Origin: Azospirillum halopraeferens DSM 3675
Lineage (GTDB): Bacteria > Pseudomonadota > Alphaproteobacteria > Azospirillales > Azospirillaceae
DNA: 64,000 nt
Direction: 5' to 3'
NCBI RefSeq assembly: GCF_000429625.1
Contig: NZ_AUCF01000011.1
Coordinates: 62,001 to 126,000, forward strand
This document shows positions 1 to 8,661 of the stretch, in pieces. How positions within the stretch are numbered: the stretch's first letter is position 1; every line of letters begins with the position of its first letter. The notes below the pieces were generated by a model. The model was not told the DNA's origin. It ran no database searches and saw only the letters and a program-made list of their open reading frames with translations. The translations under genes and the position numbers were made by a program.

Positions 1-102
1 CACCTCCAGCCGGCCGGCCAGGGCGGCCGCCGTGACCAGGCGCCCCTTGCGCAGGATCTGCACGATCTGGAACAGGCGGTCGGCGCGGCGCATGCCCGGC
101 AT
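1..102 (-). CDS. HTH/WYL-type (YafY-like) transcriptional regulator, N-terminal fragment
   Basis: Only the first 34 codons are inside the window; the gene continues beyond position 1. The translation begins MPGMRRADRLFQIVQILRKG and continues RLVTAAALAGRLEV, which matches the N-terminal HTH_11 winged-helix domain of YafY/WYL-family regulators. Starts at 102 and at 93 (MRRADRLF) are both possible; family alignments usually begin at the second. It lies 48 bp downstream of a VOC-family gene in the same orientation, a pairing that is common in proteobacteria and suggests co-transcription and autoregulation. The WYL ligand-binding part is not visible, so the family call rests on the HTH alone. Confidence 0.6.
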   Translation of the reverse strand, partial: MPGMRRADRLFQIVQILRKGRLVTAAALAGRLEV

Positions 103-150
103 TTCCCGGTGGCGGAGGAGGGGAAGCCTACGACGGATCGGGGCCGCCGC

Positions 151-531
151 CTACCGCAGCGAGTGCAGGCCGACCCGGTTGCCCTCGGTGTCCTCGAAAT
201 GGGCGAAGTAGCCGATGGACTCGTCGATCAGCGTCTTCGTCACCAGCACCCGGCCGCCGGCCGCCCACACCCGTTCCAGCGGCCCTGTCAGGTCGTCGCC
301 GCCGTTGAGGTAGACGACGGTGCCGGTGGCGCCCGGCGTGAATCCGGGACCGGCGATGATGCAGCCCTTCACGGCGCCGTCGGCGGCGGGGAAGATGCCC
401 ATGACGACGTCCGACTGCGGGCAGCGCTCCTCGACGAGACGGACGCCGAACACGGTTTCGTAGAAGCGTACGGCGCGGGCGAAATCGGTGGCGGGGATCT
501 CGAACCACACGGCGACGTTGGGGGTGGTCAT
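151..531 (-). CDS. VOC (glyoxalase/bleomycin-resistance/dioxygenase) superfamily protein
   Basis: This 126-aa protein is a single-domain vicinal-oxygen-chelate protein: an N-terminal beta-alpha-beta unit (VAVWFEIPATDFARAVRFYE) and the C-terminal FAHFEDTEGNRVGLHS strand typical of the family. Such proteins usually dimerise and bind a divalent metal; the substrate cannot be predicted. The ATG at 531 opens directly at the conserved fold. It precedes the WYL-type regulator fragment and has a perfect 11-bp inverted repeat 64-89 bp upstream of its start, suggesting a regulator-controlled two-gene unit. The domain call is firm; the function is unknown. Confidence 0.85.
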   Translation of the reverse strand: MTTPNVAVWFEIPATDFARAVRFYETVFGVRLVEERCPQSDVVMGIFPAADGAVKGCIIAGPGFTPGATGTVVYLNGGDDLTGPLERVWAAGGRVLVTKTLIDESIGYFAHFEDTEGNRVGLHSLR

Positions 532-594
532 GGCGGTGCTCCCTGGATGCGGTGGAAAGGTCGACGTGCCGGCACGCCCCCTTTCTACCGCACC

Positions 595-620
595 CCTCCT
601 GACAGCGTTCTGTCAGGAGG
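595..620. promoter_or_regulatory. Perfect 11-bp inverted repeat, candidate operator for the VOC/WYL gene pair
   Basis: CCTCCTGACAG and CTGTCAGGAGG are separated by CGTT. The palindrome lies between the chemoreceptor stop (645) and the VOC start (531), 64-89 bp upstream of the latter, which is promoter distance. It is not followed by a T-run on either strand, so a Rho-independent terminator is unlikely. The TGACAG/CTGTCA core fits a dimeric HTH regulator site. Assignment to the neighbouring regulator is inference. Confidence 0.5.
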
Positions 621-644
621 CTGCACCGGTCCGGCGCAGCCCGG

Positions 645-2321
645 TCAGGCCGCGCGGATTCCCGCCAGGAATCGCTCGACCTCGCTGCGGAGCTGCTCCG
701 ATCCGCGCGACAGCTCGGCGGCGGCTCCCCGGACCTGGCCGGCCGCCGCCCCGGTCCGGGCCGAGGACTCCGTCACGCGGACGATGTTGGCCGACACCTC
801 CTGCGTGCCGGCGGCCGCCTGCGAAGCGTTGCGGGAGATCTCGGCGGTTGCGGCCGTCTGCTCCTCGACGGCGGCGGAGATCGCGGTGGTGATCTCATCG
901 ATGGAGCCGATGGTGCCGGCAATCCCGCGGATGGCGTCAACGACGCCGCCCGTCGCCTGCTGCATCGCGGTGATCTGCGACGAAATCTCGTCGGTCGCCT
1001 TGCCGGTGCGGGTGGCCAGGCTCTTCACTTCCGACGCCACGACGGCGAAGCCCTTCCCGGCCTCGCCGGCCCGCGCCGCTTCGATGGTGGCGTTCAGCGC
1101 CAGCAGGTTGGTCTGGGACGCGATTTCGGAAATGAGATCCACCACCTGCCCGATGCGGCTGGCGGCTTCGGCCAGCCCCTGAACGGTTCCGTTGGTCCGG
1201 TCGGCTTCGGCCACCGCCCGGTTGGCAACCCCGGTTGACCGGCTGACCTGGCGTGCGATCTCCTGAAGGGAACCGCTCATCTCCTCGGCGGACGACGCGA
1301 CCGTCTGCACGTTGACCGACGTCTCCTCCGCGGCGGCGGACGAGGCGCCGGCCTGGAGGGCGGTGTCGTCGGCGATCGCCGCCATCTCCCGCGCCGTGCC
1401 GTCCAACTGGGTCGCCGCCGAGGCGACGGTTCGCAGAACACCGCCGACGGCGGCGTCGAAATCGGCGATCATGCGGGCCATGGCTTCCATCCGCCGCTCC
1501 CGGGCCTCCTGATCCTCCCGCTGCCGGCGCTCCAGCTCCAGGCGCTGGGCGGCGCCGTCCTTGAACACCTGGACCGCACGGGCCATGGCTCCGATCTCGT
1601 CCTTCCGCTCCCGTCCCGCGATCTCCGCGCCGAGATCGTCCCCGGCAAGGCGGGTCATGGTCAGGGTCATCCCGTCGATCGCCGCGGCGATGCTCCGGTC
1701 GAAGAACAGGACGACGTATCCCAGCACCGCAAGGACCAGGACGAGCACGGCCACCATCATCGTCCGCGAGAATTCATAGACTTCATCGCCATACGCGCTC
1801 GATTCCGCCGCGTTGGTCTGCTCGAGATCGACAAGATCGGCCAGGGAGCGGGAAAAGGCATCGAAGATCGGGCGGGTCTCCATGAAATCCCGGGCCGCTT
1901 GCTCATTCTGGTTGCGGCGCGACAGACCGATGATGGACTGGCTCTTTTCGAGGTAAAGCGCCCATTCGTTCTGCACCTTGGTGATGGCGCTGCGTTCCGG
2001 CGCGTCGTGGTCGAGGCCCGCGTAGGCGCCGAGACTGTCGGTGATGGTCCGGCGCAAGGCGTCGATGTCGCGTTCGATCGCCGCCATGACCGCGGGATCG
2101 GTCGTCAGGATGTGGGAGGCTTCGGCGATGCGGTAATCGGAGGTCGCGATGTTGACCGTGCTCATCTGGTCCGCCCGCACCATCCACACCTCGGCGAGGA
2201 TGGTCGACTGAGCGTTGACGACCCCCATGCGTTCCACGGCAAAGACACCGAGTCCGACGACCGCGACCGCCAGAACGGCGAGCAGAAGGCGCATGCGGGC
2301 GCGCAAGCTCAAGTTGGACAT
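645..2321 (-). CDS. Transmembrane methyl-accepting chemotaxis protein, 4HB-type sensor
   Basis: A 558-aa chemoreceptor. TM1 lies at about residues 11-28, followed by a helical periplasmic region of roughly 155 residues (four-helix-bundle type), TM2 around 187-207, a HAMP domain, and a cytoplasmic signalling hairpin whose tip reads [20 protein letters not shown] followed by [14 protein letters not shown]. It is expected to signal through CheA/CheW; the ligand cannot be deduced. The ATG at 2321 is preceded by AGGAG (spaced about 6 nt) and an AT-rich promoter region. It stands alone, away from the che operon at 15-29 kb. There is no C-terminal CheR-tethering pentapeptide; the protein ends FLAGIRAA. 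Confidence 0.93.
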   Translation of the reverse strand: MSNLSLRARMRLLLAVLAVAVVGLGVFAVERMGVVNAQSTILAEVWMVRADQMSTVNIATSDYRIAEASHILTTDPAVMAAIERDIDALRRTITDSLGAYAGLDHDAPERSAITKVQNEWALYLEKSQSIIGLSRRNQNEQAARDFMETRPIFDAFSRSLADLVDLEQTNAAESSAYGDEVYEFSRTMMVAVLVLVLAVLGYVVLFFDRSIAAAIDGMTLTMTRLAGDDLGAEIAGRERKDEIGAMARAVQVFKDGAAQRLELERRQREDQEARERRMEAMARMIADFDAAVGGVLRTVASAATQLDGTAREMAAIADDTALQAGASSAAAEETSVNVQTVASSAEEMSGSLQEIARQVSRSTGVANRAVAEADRTNGTVQGLAEAASRIGQVVDLISEIASQTNLLALNATIEAARAGEAGKGFAVVASEVKSLATRTGKATDEISSQITAMQQATGGVVDAIRGIAGTIGSIDEITTAISAAVEEQTAATAEISRNASQAAAGTQEVSANIVRVTESSARTGAAAGQVRGAAAELSRGSEQLRSEVERFLAGIRAA

Positions 2322-2494
2322 CGTCGATACTCCTGCAAATCTCTTCGAGCTGCAATATTGCGAGATAAAAAGTTAAATCAATGTGAGCGAAATAATAAAA
2401 AATATCGCACCAAAGCATGAGACATCATTGAACTCATACACTGCAACAGTATTTCCGGGAAGATAAGAATGATGTCGTCCGGCGGGGAACGCCG
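2322..2494 (-). promoter_or_regulatory. AT-rich upstream region of the chemoreceptor gene
   Basis: About 130 bp (roughly 2335-2470) are strikingly AT-rich against a background of about 70% GC, including runs such as gataaaaagttaaatc and ataataaaaaatat. It separates the PAP2 gene end (2495) from the chemoreceptor start (2321) and very probably holds the chemoreceptor promoter. I could not pick out a convincing sigma-70 or sigma-28 hexamer pair. Confidence 0.45.
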
Positions 2495-3232
2495 TCAGAA
2501 GGCGAACCGGCCGTTGCCCTTTTCGACGTCACCGCGCCGCTGCAACCAGCGGGCGACCAGCCACACCGTCAGCGCCCAGGCGGCCCCCACCGTCCAGCCC
2601 GCCAGCACGTCGGTCGGCCAGTGGACGCCGAGATAGACGCGGCTGACCCCGACCAGCACGGTGACCGCCACGGCCAGCGTCAGGATGTACGCCTTGATGC
2701 GCGGGTCCGGTTCCACGCGCGCCAGCAGCGCGCCCAGCGTCAGGTAGGTCACCGCCGCCATCATGGAATGGCCGCTGGGGAAGCTGGCGGTGTAGACGTA
2801 GGCGCCGTGCGGCACCAGGTCGGGCCGTGCCCGTTCGAAAACCATCTTCAACAGCGTGCTCACCAGCATGCCGCCGCCCACCGACACCGGCAGCAGGGCG
2901 GCGGCCCGCCACAGGCGGCGCATCGCCAGGTAGCCGGTGACGGCCAGCGTCAGCATGGTCAACACCCCCATGCTGCCGAGCGCGGTGATGTCGCGCCCCA
3001 TCTCCTCCAGCCAGCGCGGACCCAGCGGGTCGCTCACGTCGGCCGGATTGCGCAGGGCCAGCAGCACGGTGCGGTCGAACGCTTCGGTCTCGCCCTCGAT
3101 CACCAGGTCGGCCAGCAGGACGAATCCCCACACGCCGCCCCCGACCAGCAGCAGCAGCACCAGCGTGCCCAGCCCGACCCGCTCGGCATAGGGGATGCGG
3201 TGCAGCCACGACCGCAGGCCGGCGACGGTCAT
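2495..3232 (-). CDS. PAP2-superfamily (lipid) phosphatase
   Basis: A 245-aa integral membrane protein of the PAP2/undecaprenyl-pyrophosphate phosphatase-like superfamily. All three phosphatase signatures are visible: KMVFERARP (K-x6-RP), FPSGHSMMA (SGH) and SRVYLGVHWPTDVLAG (SR-x5-H-x3-D). About six membrane helices are predicted from hydrophobic stretches. Likely substrates are phosphatidate, isoprenyl pyrophosphates or lipid A phosphates; the sequence does not decide. I place the start at the ATG at 3232, preceded by GGAGGAG; a GTG at 3256 in the same frame would add 8 residues. It follows the 364-aa unknown gene with a short gap and may be co-transcribed with it. Confidence 0.9.
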   Translation of the reverse strand: MTVAGLRSWLHRIPYAERVGLGTLVLLLLVGGGVWGFVLLADLVIEGETEAFDRTVLLALRNPADVSDPLGPRWLEEMGRDITALGSMGVLTMLTLAVTGYLAMRRLWRAAALLPVSVGGGMLVSTLLKMVFERARPDLVPHGAYVYTASFPSGHSMMAAVTYLTLGALLARVEPDPRIKAYILTLAVAVTVLVGVSRVYLGVHWPTDVLAGWTVGAAWALTVWLVARWLQRRGDVEKGNGRFAF

Positions 3233-3260
3233 CGCTCCTCCCGCTTCCCGGTCCACGGGG

Positions 3261-4355
3261 CTACACCCCCGAGGTGCGCGCCGATTGCTCCAGCGACTTG
3301 ATGTGGGAGAGGCCGGGCAGGATCTCCGACTTGATGAACTCCAGCCGGCGGTTGGGGCCGCCGCCGCCGCGCGCGAAGCGGGTCTTCCACAGGTCCATCT
3401 TCACCGCCAGGCCGCACAGCACGCCGCCGATGGTGACGTGGTGGGAGGTGATCAGCTCGCGGATCGAGCGGAAGGTCGCGGCGTTGATGTCGCGCCAGAA
3501 ATCCTTGGATCGGTTGTCGAAGCTCTCGAACCGGCCGGTGATCGAGGTGGAGATGTCCGTCAGGTCGCGGTTGATGTCGTCCAGCATCTTGCCCAGCCGG
3601 AAATCCCGTTTGATCTCGGCAGAGTCGCGGACCTCGGCCGTCCAGGTGAGGAAGCGCTGGACCTCGGGGACGATGGTGTCCAGGCATTTGCGGAAATAGG
3701 CCAGCGAGAGGAAGATGTCGCCGTACTCTTCCAGGAAGTTGGGGATCTCCATCAGCTCGATGTCGAGCCGGTCGGCCATCATGCGCAGGTTGCGCAGCGC
3801 GTCCTCCCGATTGGGGGTCGCGAACATGCGGATCAGGTCGTCGACGTCCCGGATCTGCAGCTCCTCACCGGCGTAGACGTATTCGATCAGCGGACGGGTG
3901 AACACCTGCATGTAGCGGGTCAGTTCCGCCCGCTTGCGCTCGGACAGGGTCAGCGCCTGATGGTCGTTGACCTTGATGTTGAGGCGGCGCAGTTCGATGC
4001 GCGAGGTGTAGACGTCGAAACTGGCGGCGTGCGCGATCTTGTCGATCAGCACCAGGTCGCGCTCCACCTCGTCCTTGTAGGAATCGAAATAGACGGCGAC
4101 CTGATGGGGGTGCACCTGGCCGCTGCCGGTCTGCACGTCATTGAACATCTCGATGACGGTCTGCAGGCGCACGTTCTTGATCAGGCGCGCGTGCTGCAAC
4201 CCCGGCGTCTCCAGGGGCAGAGCCGTCAGCGGCATGATGTGCAGGGCGTCGCGGGCCTCGTCGTCCCACGCCTTGCGGCGCGCACCACCCTCCACATCCC
4301 GGCCGGTGGCGTCATCATCCGTGTTCACTGTCTGATGACCGCCATCCACGGACAC
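3261..4355 (-). CDS. Conserved hypothetical protein (about 364 aa), mostly helical, cytosolic
   Basis: I do not recognise a named family. The protein has no signal peptide, no membrane helix and no nucleotide-binding motif. It is rich in charged, probably helical segments (e.g. KRAELTRYMQVFTRPLIEYV and RKCLDTIVPEVQRFLTW) and has an acidic, low-complexity N-terminus (NTDDDATGRD). Reading from codon 40 onward looks strongly conserved-type (balanced composition, few low-complexity runs). The start is uncertain: GTG at 4355 is the longest, and several in-frame GTGs follow within 35 bp. The gene sits directly upstream of the PAP2 phosphatase in the same orientation (28 bp to its ATG), so a joint role at the membrane is possible but unproven. 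Confidence 0.7.
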   Translation of the reverse strand: MSVDGGHQTVNTDDDATGRDVEGGARRKAWDDEARDALHIMPLTALPLETPGLQHARLIKNVRLQTVIEMFNDVQTGSGQVHPHQVAVYFDSYKDEVERDLVLIDKIAHAASFDVYTSRIELRRLNIKVNDHQALTLSERKRAELTRYMQVFTRPLIEYVYAGEELQIRDVDDLIRMFATPNREDALRNLRMMADRLDIELMEIPNFLEEYGDIFLSLAYFRKCLDTIVPEVQRFLTWTAEVRDSAEIKRDFRLGKMLDDINRDLTDISTSITGRFESFDNRSKDFWRDINAATFRSIRELITSHHVTIGGVLCGLAVKMDLWKTRFARGGGGPNRRLEFIKSEILPGLSHIKSLEQSARTSGV

Positions 4356-4529
4356 GGTCCTGTCTCCCCGGGGTGGGGCACCGGCCGACTTCGGCGGATC
4401 GCCCCGGTAAAATATCTGATTGCGCCCGCGATCCCCGTCCGGTCAAGTCCGGCGAGGTTCGTGCGACGAACGGCGGAGACGACACCGGCCCCGGCCGGAG
4501 GCCGGCCGGGGCGCGGTCGGGTGCGCCGG
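4356..4529. other. Intergenic region with GC-rich hairpin
   Basis: This 174-bp gap lies between the DUF1150 gene end (4530) and the start of the 364-aa unknown gene. It contains a GC-rich stem, CCCCGGCC...GGCCGGGG, at about 4490-4512, just downstream of the DUF1150 stop on the minus strand. There is no T-run after it, so intrinsic termination is doubtful, but the hairpin may stabilise the hsp20-DUF1150 mRNA 3' end. Confidence 0.3.
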
Positions 4530-4748
4530 TCAGTGGACGCTGACGGGCTCCATGTCGTGCTGGCGCACGGCGGCGCAGGCGACGTCCCGATTGGGAAGGA
4601 CGGTGAGCGGGGTGCCATCGGCCGCGTGCACCGCGAAGGTGATCGCGCCGTTGGTGTCCACCTGCTTGACGTAGGCGACGTGATTGACGCCGAAGGCGGC
4701 GAAGTCTTCGGGCGAGAGCAGCTGCAGGGTCTGCGGGGCGATGTTCAT
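4530..4748 (-). CDS. DUF1150 family small protein
   Basis: A 72-aa protein (MNIAPQTLQLLSPEDFAAFG..., ...VLPNRDVACAAVRQHDMEPVSVH) of the DUF1150 family, which in alphaproteobacteria is usually encoded immediately after an Hsp20 gene. That is the case here: it starts 58 bp after the Hsp20 stop on the same strand. No signal peptide or membrane segment is present. The biochemical role of the family is unknown; a heat-shock-related function is inferred from linkage only. The ATG at 4748 opens at the conserved N-terminus. Confidence 0.85.
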   Translation of the reverse strand: MNIAPQTLQLLSPEDFAAFGVNHVAYVKQVDTNGAITFAVHAADGTPLTVLPNRDVACAAVRQHDMEPVSVH

Positions 4749-4806
4749 GGCGGGACTTTCGTCGTGAAATGCGTGCGGGGCGGGAAACCGATGGGACGCG
4801 GTTCCG

Positions 4807-5295
4807 TCACGCCTCCGGCGGGGAGGAGGGGTCGGGCGCGACGTCGATCTGCTGCGGCCCCGGAGGACGGCCGGCCGCCTTGCCGGGCTGCTTGATGGCG
4901 ATGGTGCGCACCTTCGGCTCGGGCATCGGGCGGACCAGGTCGATGTTCAACAGGCCGTTGTCCAGGGTGGCGCCGACAACCTCGATGCCCTCCGCCAGGA
5001 CGAAGCTGCGCTGGAACTGCCGCGCGGCGATGCCGCGGTGCAGGTACACGCGCGCCCGGTCGTCCTGCTGGCGGCCGCGGATCACAAGCTGGTTGTCCTC
5101 GATCTGCACCGACAGGTCGTCGTTGGTGAAGCCGGCCACCGCCAGGGTGATGCGCAGGCCGTCGTCGCCGATCTGCTCGATGTTGTAGGGGGGATAGCCT
5201 TCGGCCGAGTTCTTGGCGATCCGGTCGAGGGTGCGTTCGAACTGATCGAAGCCCAGCAGCAGGGGGCTGTTGAAGAGGGACAGACGAGTCGACAT
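4807..5295 (-). CDS. Small heat-shock protein, Hsp20/alpha-crystallin family
   Basis: A 162-aa class A small heat-shock protein that holds unfolding proteins for later refolding by DnaK/ClpB. The N-terminus MSTRLSLFNSPLLLGFDQFE, the central alpha-crystallin domain (about residues 35-130, with YNIEQIGDDGLRITLAVAGF and a GIEVVGATLDNGLLNIDL strand) and an extended C-terminal tail are typical of alphaproteobacterial IbpA-like proteins. The ATG at 5295 is preceded by GAGGAGG at 7-nt spacing; an in-frame upstream extension is not supported. The C-terminal IXI motif is not classical (KVRTIAIK provides I-A-I). It is followed by DUF1150 and preceded by a leader with ROSE thermometer features. Confidence 0.93.
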   Translation of the reverse strand: MSTRLSLFNSPLLLGFDQFERTLDRIAKNSAEGYPPYNIEQIGDDGLRITLAVAGFTNDDLSVQIEDNQLVIRGRQQDDRARVYLHRGIAARQFQRSFVLAEGIEVVGATLDNGLLNIDLVRPMPEPKVRTIAIKQPGKAAGRPPGPQQIDVAPDPSSPPEA

Positions 5296-5395
5296 GGCGC
5301 ATCCTCCTCGGAAGCGAGCGAGTTGCCGGAGGGCCCAGGGTAGCGGCGCCCGTTCCGCGGCGGCCCGGGCGAACCCGGCGCCACCAATTCCCCCA
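5296..5395 (-). promoter_or_regulatory. hsp20 5' leader with ROSE-like RNA thermometer hairpin
   Basis: The roughly 100-nt leader ends in TCGCTTCCGAGGAGGAT just before the hsp20 ATG. ROSE thermometers, known from rhizobial and other proteobacterial small heat-shock genes, pair a U(U/C)GCU element with the Shine-Dalgarno AGGA. Here UCGCU can pair with AGGA across a UCCG loop with one extra G, exactly as in that motif. Further GC-rich pairings upstream (GCCGGGTTCGCCCGGGC) could form the supporting hairpins. The fold is my own manual reading and was not computed. Confidence 0.5.
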
Positions 5396-6535
5396 TTAGA
5401 TGGGGGATCCGCCCGAACGGTCAAGGCCATCCAGCCGCGCGGCCACCGCATCGGCGATGGCGAGGCAGGCGGTGAGACCCGGCGATTCGATGCCGAACAG
5501 GTTGACCAGCCCGCCGATGCCGTGGTCGGCGGGACCCTGGATCAGGAAGTCCGCGGCCGGCTCGCCGGGACCGCTCAGCTTGGGGCGGATGCCGCAATAG
5601 GCCGGCACCAGGCAGCCGTCGGGCAAACCCGGCCAATAGCGGCGGATGCTGTCGTAGAATCGCCCGGCGCGGCCGGGGTCGACGGTGTGGTCATGGGCCG
5701 TGCCGTCCAGCCACTCCACGTCCGGCCCGAAGCGGGCCTGCCCGGCCAGGTCCAGGGTCAGGTGCACGCCCAGGCCCCCGTCCTCCGGGACGGGGTAGAC
5801 GAGGTGGCGGAACGGGGCGCGACCCCGCTCCGGGGCGTAATAGTTGCCCTTGGCCAGGCGGCGCGGCGGCACGGCGGCGGCGGGGAACCCCTCCAGCCCC
5901 CTCGCCACGTCCCACGCGCCCAGCCCGGCGGCGTTGACCAGCACCGTGCAGGCGATGCGCGTCGGCTCCGCCCCGCCGACCGCCAGCTCGATTCCGTCGT
6001 CCGTCACGCGACCGCCGGTCAGCGGGCTGTGGAAGGCGATCATGGCGCCGCGGTCCTCGGCGTCCCCTTGCAGGGCCAGCATCAGGCCGTGGCTGTCGAT
6101 GATGCCGGTGGAGGGCGAGAGGAGCGCTGCCACCGCGTGCAGCTCCGGCTCCAGTGCGCGCACCGCGGCGGCGTCGAGAAGGCGCAGGTCCTCCACGCCG
6201 TTGGCGGCGGCCTGCCGGCGGATCGCCTCCAGCTTCGCCACCTGGCTGCCGTCGGTGGCGACGATCAGCTTGCCGAGCCGCCGGTGGGCGATGCCGCGCT
6301 CCGCGCAGAAACCGTAGAGGGCGTCGCGTCCGGCCACGCACAGGCGCGCCTTCAGGGACCCCGAAGGGTAATAGATGCCGGCGTGGATGACCTCGGAGTT
6401 GCGCGAGCTGGTGCCGGTGCCGATGGCTTCCGCCGCCTCCAGCACCACCACCTCCCGCCCGGCCAGCGCCAGGCGCCGCGCCACCGCCAGCCCGACCACG
6501 CCGGCCCCGACCACGACGCACTCGACCCGTTCCAT
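5396..6535 (-). CDS. FAD-dependent oxidoreductase, L-2-hydroxyglutarate oxidase-like (DAO family)
   Basis: A 379-aa protein of the DAO/GlpA-like FAD oxidoreductases. The N-terminus has the dinucleotide-binding [20 protein letters not shown] motif, then [20 protein letters not shown], a signature shared with L-2-hydroxyglutarate dehydrogenase/LhgO-type enzymes, and a C-terminal [21 protein letters not shown] contact. It probably oxidises a 2-hydroxy acid and passes electrons to oxygen or quinone; the substrate is inferred. Start at ATG 6535, where [12 protein letters not shown] begins right at the Rossmann strand. The TAA stop at 5396-5398 sits in a small hairpin (CCCCCAT TAG ATGGGGG, 5390-5406), which may act in termination ahead of hsp20. 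Confidence 0.87.
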   Translation of the reverse strand: MERVECVVVGAGVVGLAVARRLALAGREVVVLEAAEAIGTGTSSRNSEVIHAGIYYPSGSLKARLCVAGRDALYGFCAERGIAHRRLGKLIVATDGSQVAKLEAIRRQAAANGVEDLRLLDAAAVRALEPELHAVAALLSPSTGIIDSHGLMLALQGDAEDRGAMIAFHSPLTGGRVTDDGIELAVGGAEPTRIACTVLVNAAGLGAWDVARGLEGFPAAAVPPRRLAKGNYYAPERGRAPFRHLVYPVPEDGGLGVHLTLDLAGQARFGPDVEWLDGTAHDHTVDPGRAGRFYDSIRRYWPGLPDGCLVPAYCGIRPKLSGPGEPAADFLIQGPADHGIGGLVNLFGIESPGLTACLAIADAVAARLDGLDRSGGSPI

Positions 6536-6617
6536 CCCCTCCGGTCTCCCCTTGCCCGCCCCGCGCACCGACGCACAGTGGGGGCAAATCCCCGCGCGGT
6601 GCAAGGGGCGGCGGCGG

Positions 6618-7268
6618 TCAGCGGGCCGCCTGCTCCAGCGCCCGCGTGGCGGCCGGGGTGCCGGCGGGCAGATGGTGGGCGATGCCCTTGTGGCAGTCGA
6701 TGCAGGTCTGTCCGTTCTCGGGCGCCGCCAGGTGCAGCGGGCGGGCGCGTTCGCTTTGCAGGGCGACGTCCATGGACTGGAAGTTGTGGCAGTTGCGGCA
6801 CTCGCGCGAATCGTTGGCCTTCATGCTGCGCCACACGTTGCCGGCCAGACGCAGGCGCTGCTCCTCGAAATCCTCGGTCGTTTGGATGGAGCCGAGGATG
6901 TGATGGTACAGCTCCTTCGACGCCTCGATCTTGCGGACCACCTTGTGCGTCCAGTCCTTGGGCACGTGGCAGTCCGGGCAGGTGGCGCGCACGCCCGAGC
7001 GGTTGCTGTCGTGCACGGTGCCGCGGTACTCGGCATAGACGTTGTCGCGCATCTCGTGGCAGGAGACGCAGAACTGTTCGTTGTTGGTCGCCTCCATCGC
7101 CCAGTTGAAGCCGCCCCAGAAGAGCACGCCGCCGGTCGCGCCGACGATCAGCAGGGTGCCCAGGGACCAGCGGACGGAGGGGCTCCACAGCACCCCCCAC
7201 AGGCGGGCGAGCGGGCCGGGCCGCCGGGCGGCGTCGCCGCCGGCGGTGTCACGGGGTTCGGTCGTCAT
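6618..7268 (-). CDS. napC: NapC/NirT-family membrane-anchored tetrahaem cytochrome c
   Basis: A 216-aa quinol dehydrogenase that passes electrons from the membrane quinol pool to periplasmic NapAB. One N-terminal membrane anchor (about residues 33-52) is followed by four CXXCH haem sites: CVSCH, CPDCH, CRNCH and CIDCH. The usual NapC length (about 200 aa) and the [21 protein letters not shown] segment support the family call. It is the last gene of napFDAGHBC, 17 bp after napB. ATG 7268 is used. The protein ends in an Ala/Arg-rich tail without obvious function. Confidence 0.95.
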   Translation of the reverse strand: MTTEPRDTAGGDAARRPGPLARLWGVLWSPSVRWSLGTLLIVGATGGVLFWGGFNWAMEATNNEQFCVSCHEMRDNVYAEYRGTVHDSNRSGVRATCPDCHVPKDWTHKVVRKIEASKELYHHILGSIQTTEDFEEQRLRLAGNVWRSMKANDSRECRNCHNFQSMDVALQSERARPLHLAAPENGQTCIDCHKGIAHHLPAGTPAATRALEQAAR

Positions 7269-7285
7269 GGCCGGGTCTCTTTCGG

Positions 7286-7744
7286 TCAGCGCAGCGTCGG
7301 GGCAGGGGCGAACTCGTTCTCCACCAGCGGCTTGGCATCGGTCTGCGGGACGTGGCACTGGGTGCAGAACCAGCGGGTGCCGGCGATGGAGTCGAGGCGG
7401 TTGCCGTCGCGGTCCAGATAGTGGGTCTCGCTGATCTGCGGTGCCCGCATGCGCTTGGCGTTGGACCAGTCGTGGCAGGAGACGCACTGGTTGACGTTGC
7501 GGTCGACCTGGTACTTCTCCACCTTGTGCGGGATGAGCGGCGGCTGCTGGCGGAAGTTGCGCGACCAGCTCCCGCCCTCCTGGTACTTGAAGATGTCGAT
7601 GGAGGGCGCCTGGTCGGTCGCCGGGATCTCCACGGCGCCGCGCAGGGACTGCAGGTCGGCGGTGAAGGCGCCCGCCGGCAGGACGGCGGCGGAGACGAGC
7701 GCCATGCCGGCCGCGGCGGCGATGAGCTTCAGATGGGATTTCAC
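7286..7744 (-). CDS. napB: NapB, dihaem cytochrome c subunit of periplasmic nitrate reductase
   Basis: A 152-aa periplasmic electron-transfer subunit. It has a signal peptide (KSHLKLIAAAAGMALVSAAV, cleavage near AGAF-TA), two CXXCH haem sites (CVSCH, CTQCH) and the distal histidine-containing segment PPLIPHKVEKYQ typical of NapB. The start is a GTG at 7744 whose GTGA overlaps the TGA stop of napH, a sign of translational coupling. It accepts electrons from NapC and donates to the Fe-S cluster of NapA. Confidence 0.94.
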   Translation of the reverse strand: MKSHLKLIAAAAGMALVSAAVLPAGAFTADLQSLRGAVEIPATDQAPSIDIFKYQEGGSWSRNFRQQPPLIPHKVEKYQVDRNVNQCVSCHDWSNAKRMRAPQISETHYLDRDGNRLDSIAGTRWFCTQCHVPQTDAKPLVENEFAPAPTLR

Positions 7745-8661
7745 GAGGGGTCTCCTTGACGAAGGGCTGTGGCGCCGACGGGGGTGCCGGCCGCCGGCAG
7801 GCGGGGCCGGTGCAGGCCGAGGGCGAAGACGTCGTGCGGGCATACGTCGATGCAGCGGCCGCAGGCCGTGCAGTCGGGTGAGTGGATCACGTCGGTGCCG
7901 GTGTCCCGCAGGGCGGGTGCGATGACGTGGGGTTCGGGGCAGACCTGATAGCAGTCCATGCAGTGGTCACACGCCGCGCGCCGCGGCGCCGCCACCGCCA
8001 CCGTGCCGAAGCGGCCGACCCGGGCGTAGAAGGCGCCGACCGGGCAGAGGTGGCCGCACCAGCCGCGCGGCGCCACCGCCAGGTCGAACAGGAAGATCGC
8101 GGCCACCACCGTCCACACCAGGCCGCCGGCGGCCAGGGAGCCGAACACCAGCGAGCGGTGCAGCAGGGTGACGGGGTTCACCGCCTCCCACACCACCACG
8201 CCGGTGACCAGGGAGGCCAGCAGCACCGCCGCCAGCACCATGTGGCGCAGGCGCCGGTTCAGCGCCGTGCCCTCCTTCAGCCCCAGCCGGCGGCGCAGGG
8301 CGGCGGCGGCGTCGGTGACCGGGTTGATCGGGCACACCCACGAGCAGTAGAGCCGGCCGCGCAGCAGCGCGTACGCCCCCAGCACCAGGATGGCCCCGAT
8401 CACCGCCGCCGTCTCCGGCGCGTGACCGGCCAGCAGCGATTGCGCCAGCACCAGCGGATCGGTCAGCGGCAGCACGCCCAGCGTCTCGCTGGCCGCCAGC
8501 GTGCCCTTGGTGATCCACACGCCGAACAGCGGTCCGGTGAGGAACAGGGCGAGGAACGCCGCCTGGGCGGTGCGGCGGGCGATCAGCCAGCCGTTCGCCC
8601 GCAGCCGGCCCTTGGCGGCCACCGCCGCCGGGCCCGGCCGGCGCCGCGAGGGCGCGCTCAT
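7741..8661 (-). CDS. napH: NapH, membrane ferredoxin-type quinol dehydrogenase subunit
   Basis: A 306-aa integral membrane iron-sulphur protein. Four to five membrane helices are visible (ALFLTGPLFGVWI, AAVIGAILVLGAYALL, MVLAAVLLASLVTGVVVWEA, VWTVVAAIFLFDLAV), with two cytoplasmic CXXXCP motifs (CSWVCP, CGHLCP) and two C-terminal [4Fe-4S] motifs (CDHCMDCYQVCP, CTACGRCIDVCP). With NapG it oxidises quinol, especially ubiquinol, for NapAB. Start at ATG 8661, overlapping the napG stop as ATGA; its stop overlaps the napB start. Confidence 0.94.
   Translation of the reverse strand: MSAPSRRRPGPAAVAAKGRLRANGWLIARRTAQAAFLALFLTGPLFGVWITKGTLAASETLGVLPLTDPLVLAQSLLAGHAPETAAVIGAILVLGAYALLRGRLYCSWVCPINPVTDAAAALRRRLGLKEGTALNRRLRHMVLAAVLLASLVTGVVVWEAVNPVTLLHRSLVFGSLAAGGLVWTVVAAIFLFDLAVAPRGWCGHLCPVGAFYARVGRFGTVAVAAPRRAACDHCMDCYQVCPEPHVIAPALRDTGTDVIHSPDCTACGRCIDVCPHDVFALGLHRPRLPAAGTPVGATALRQGDPS

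Noticed and set aside
595..620. Palindrome as a transcription terminator of the chemoreceptor gene
   Set aside because: No T-run follows on either strand, and the site is at promoter distance from the VOC gene.
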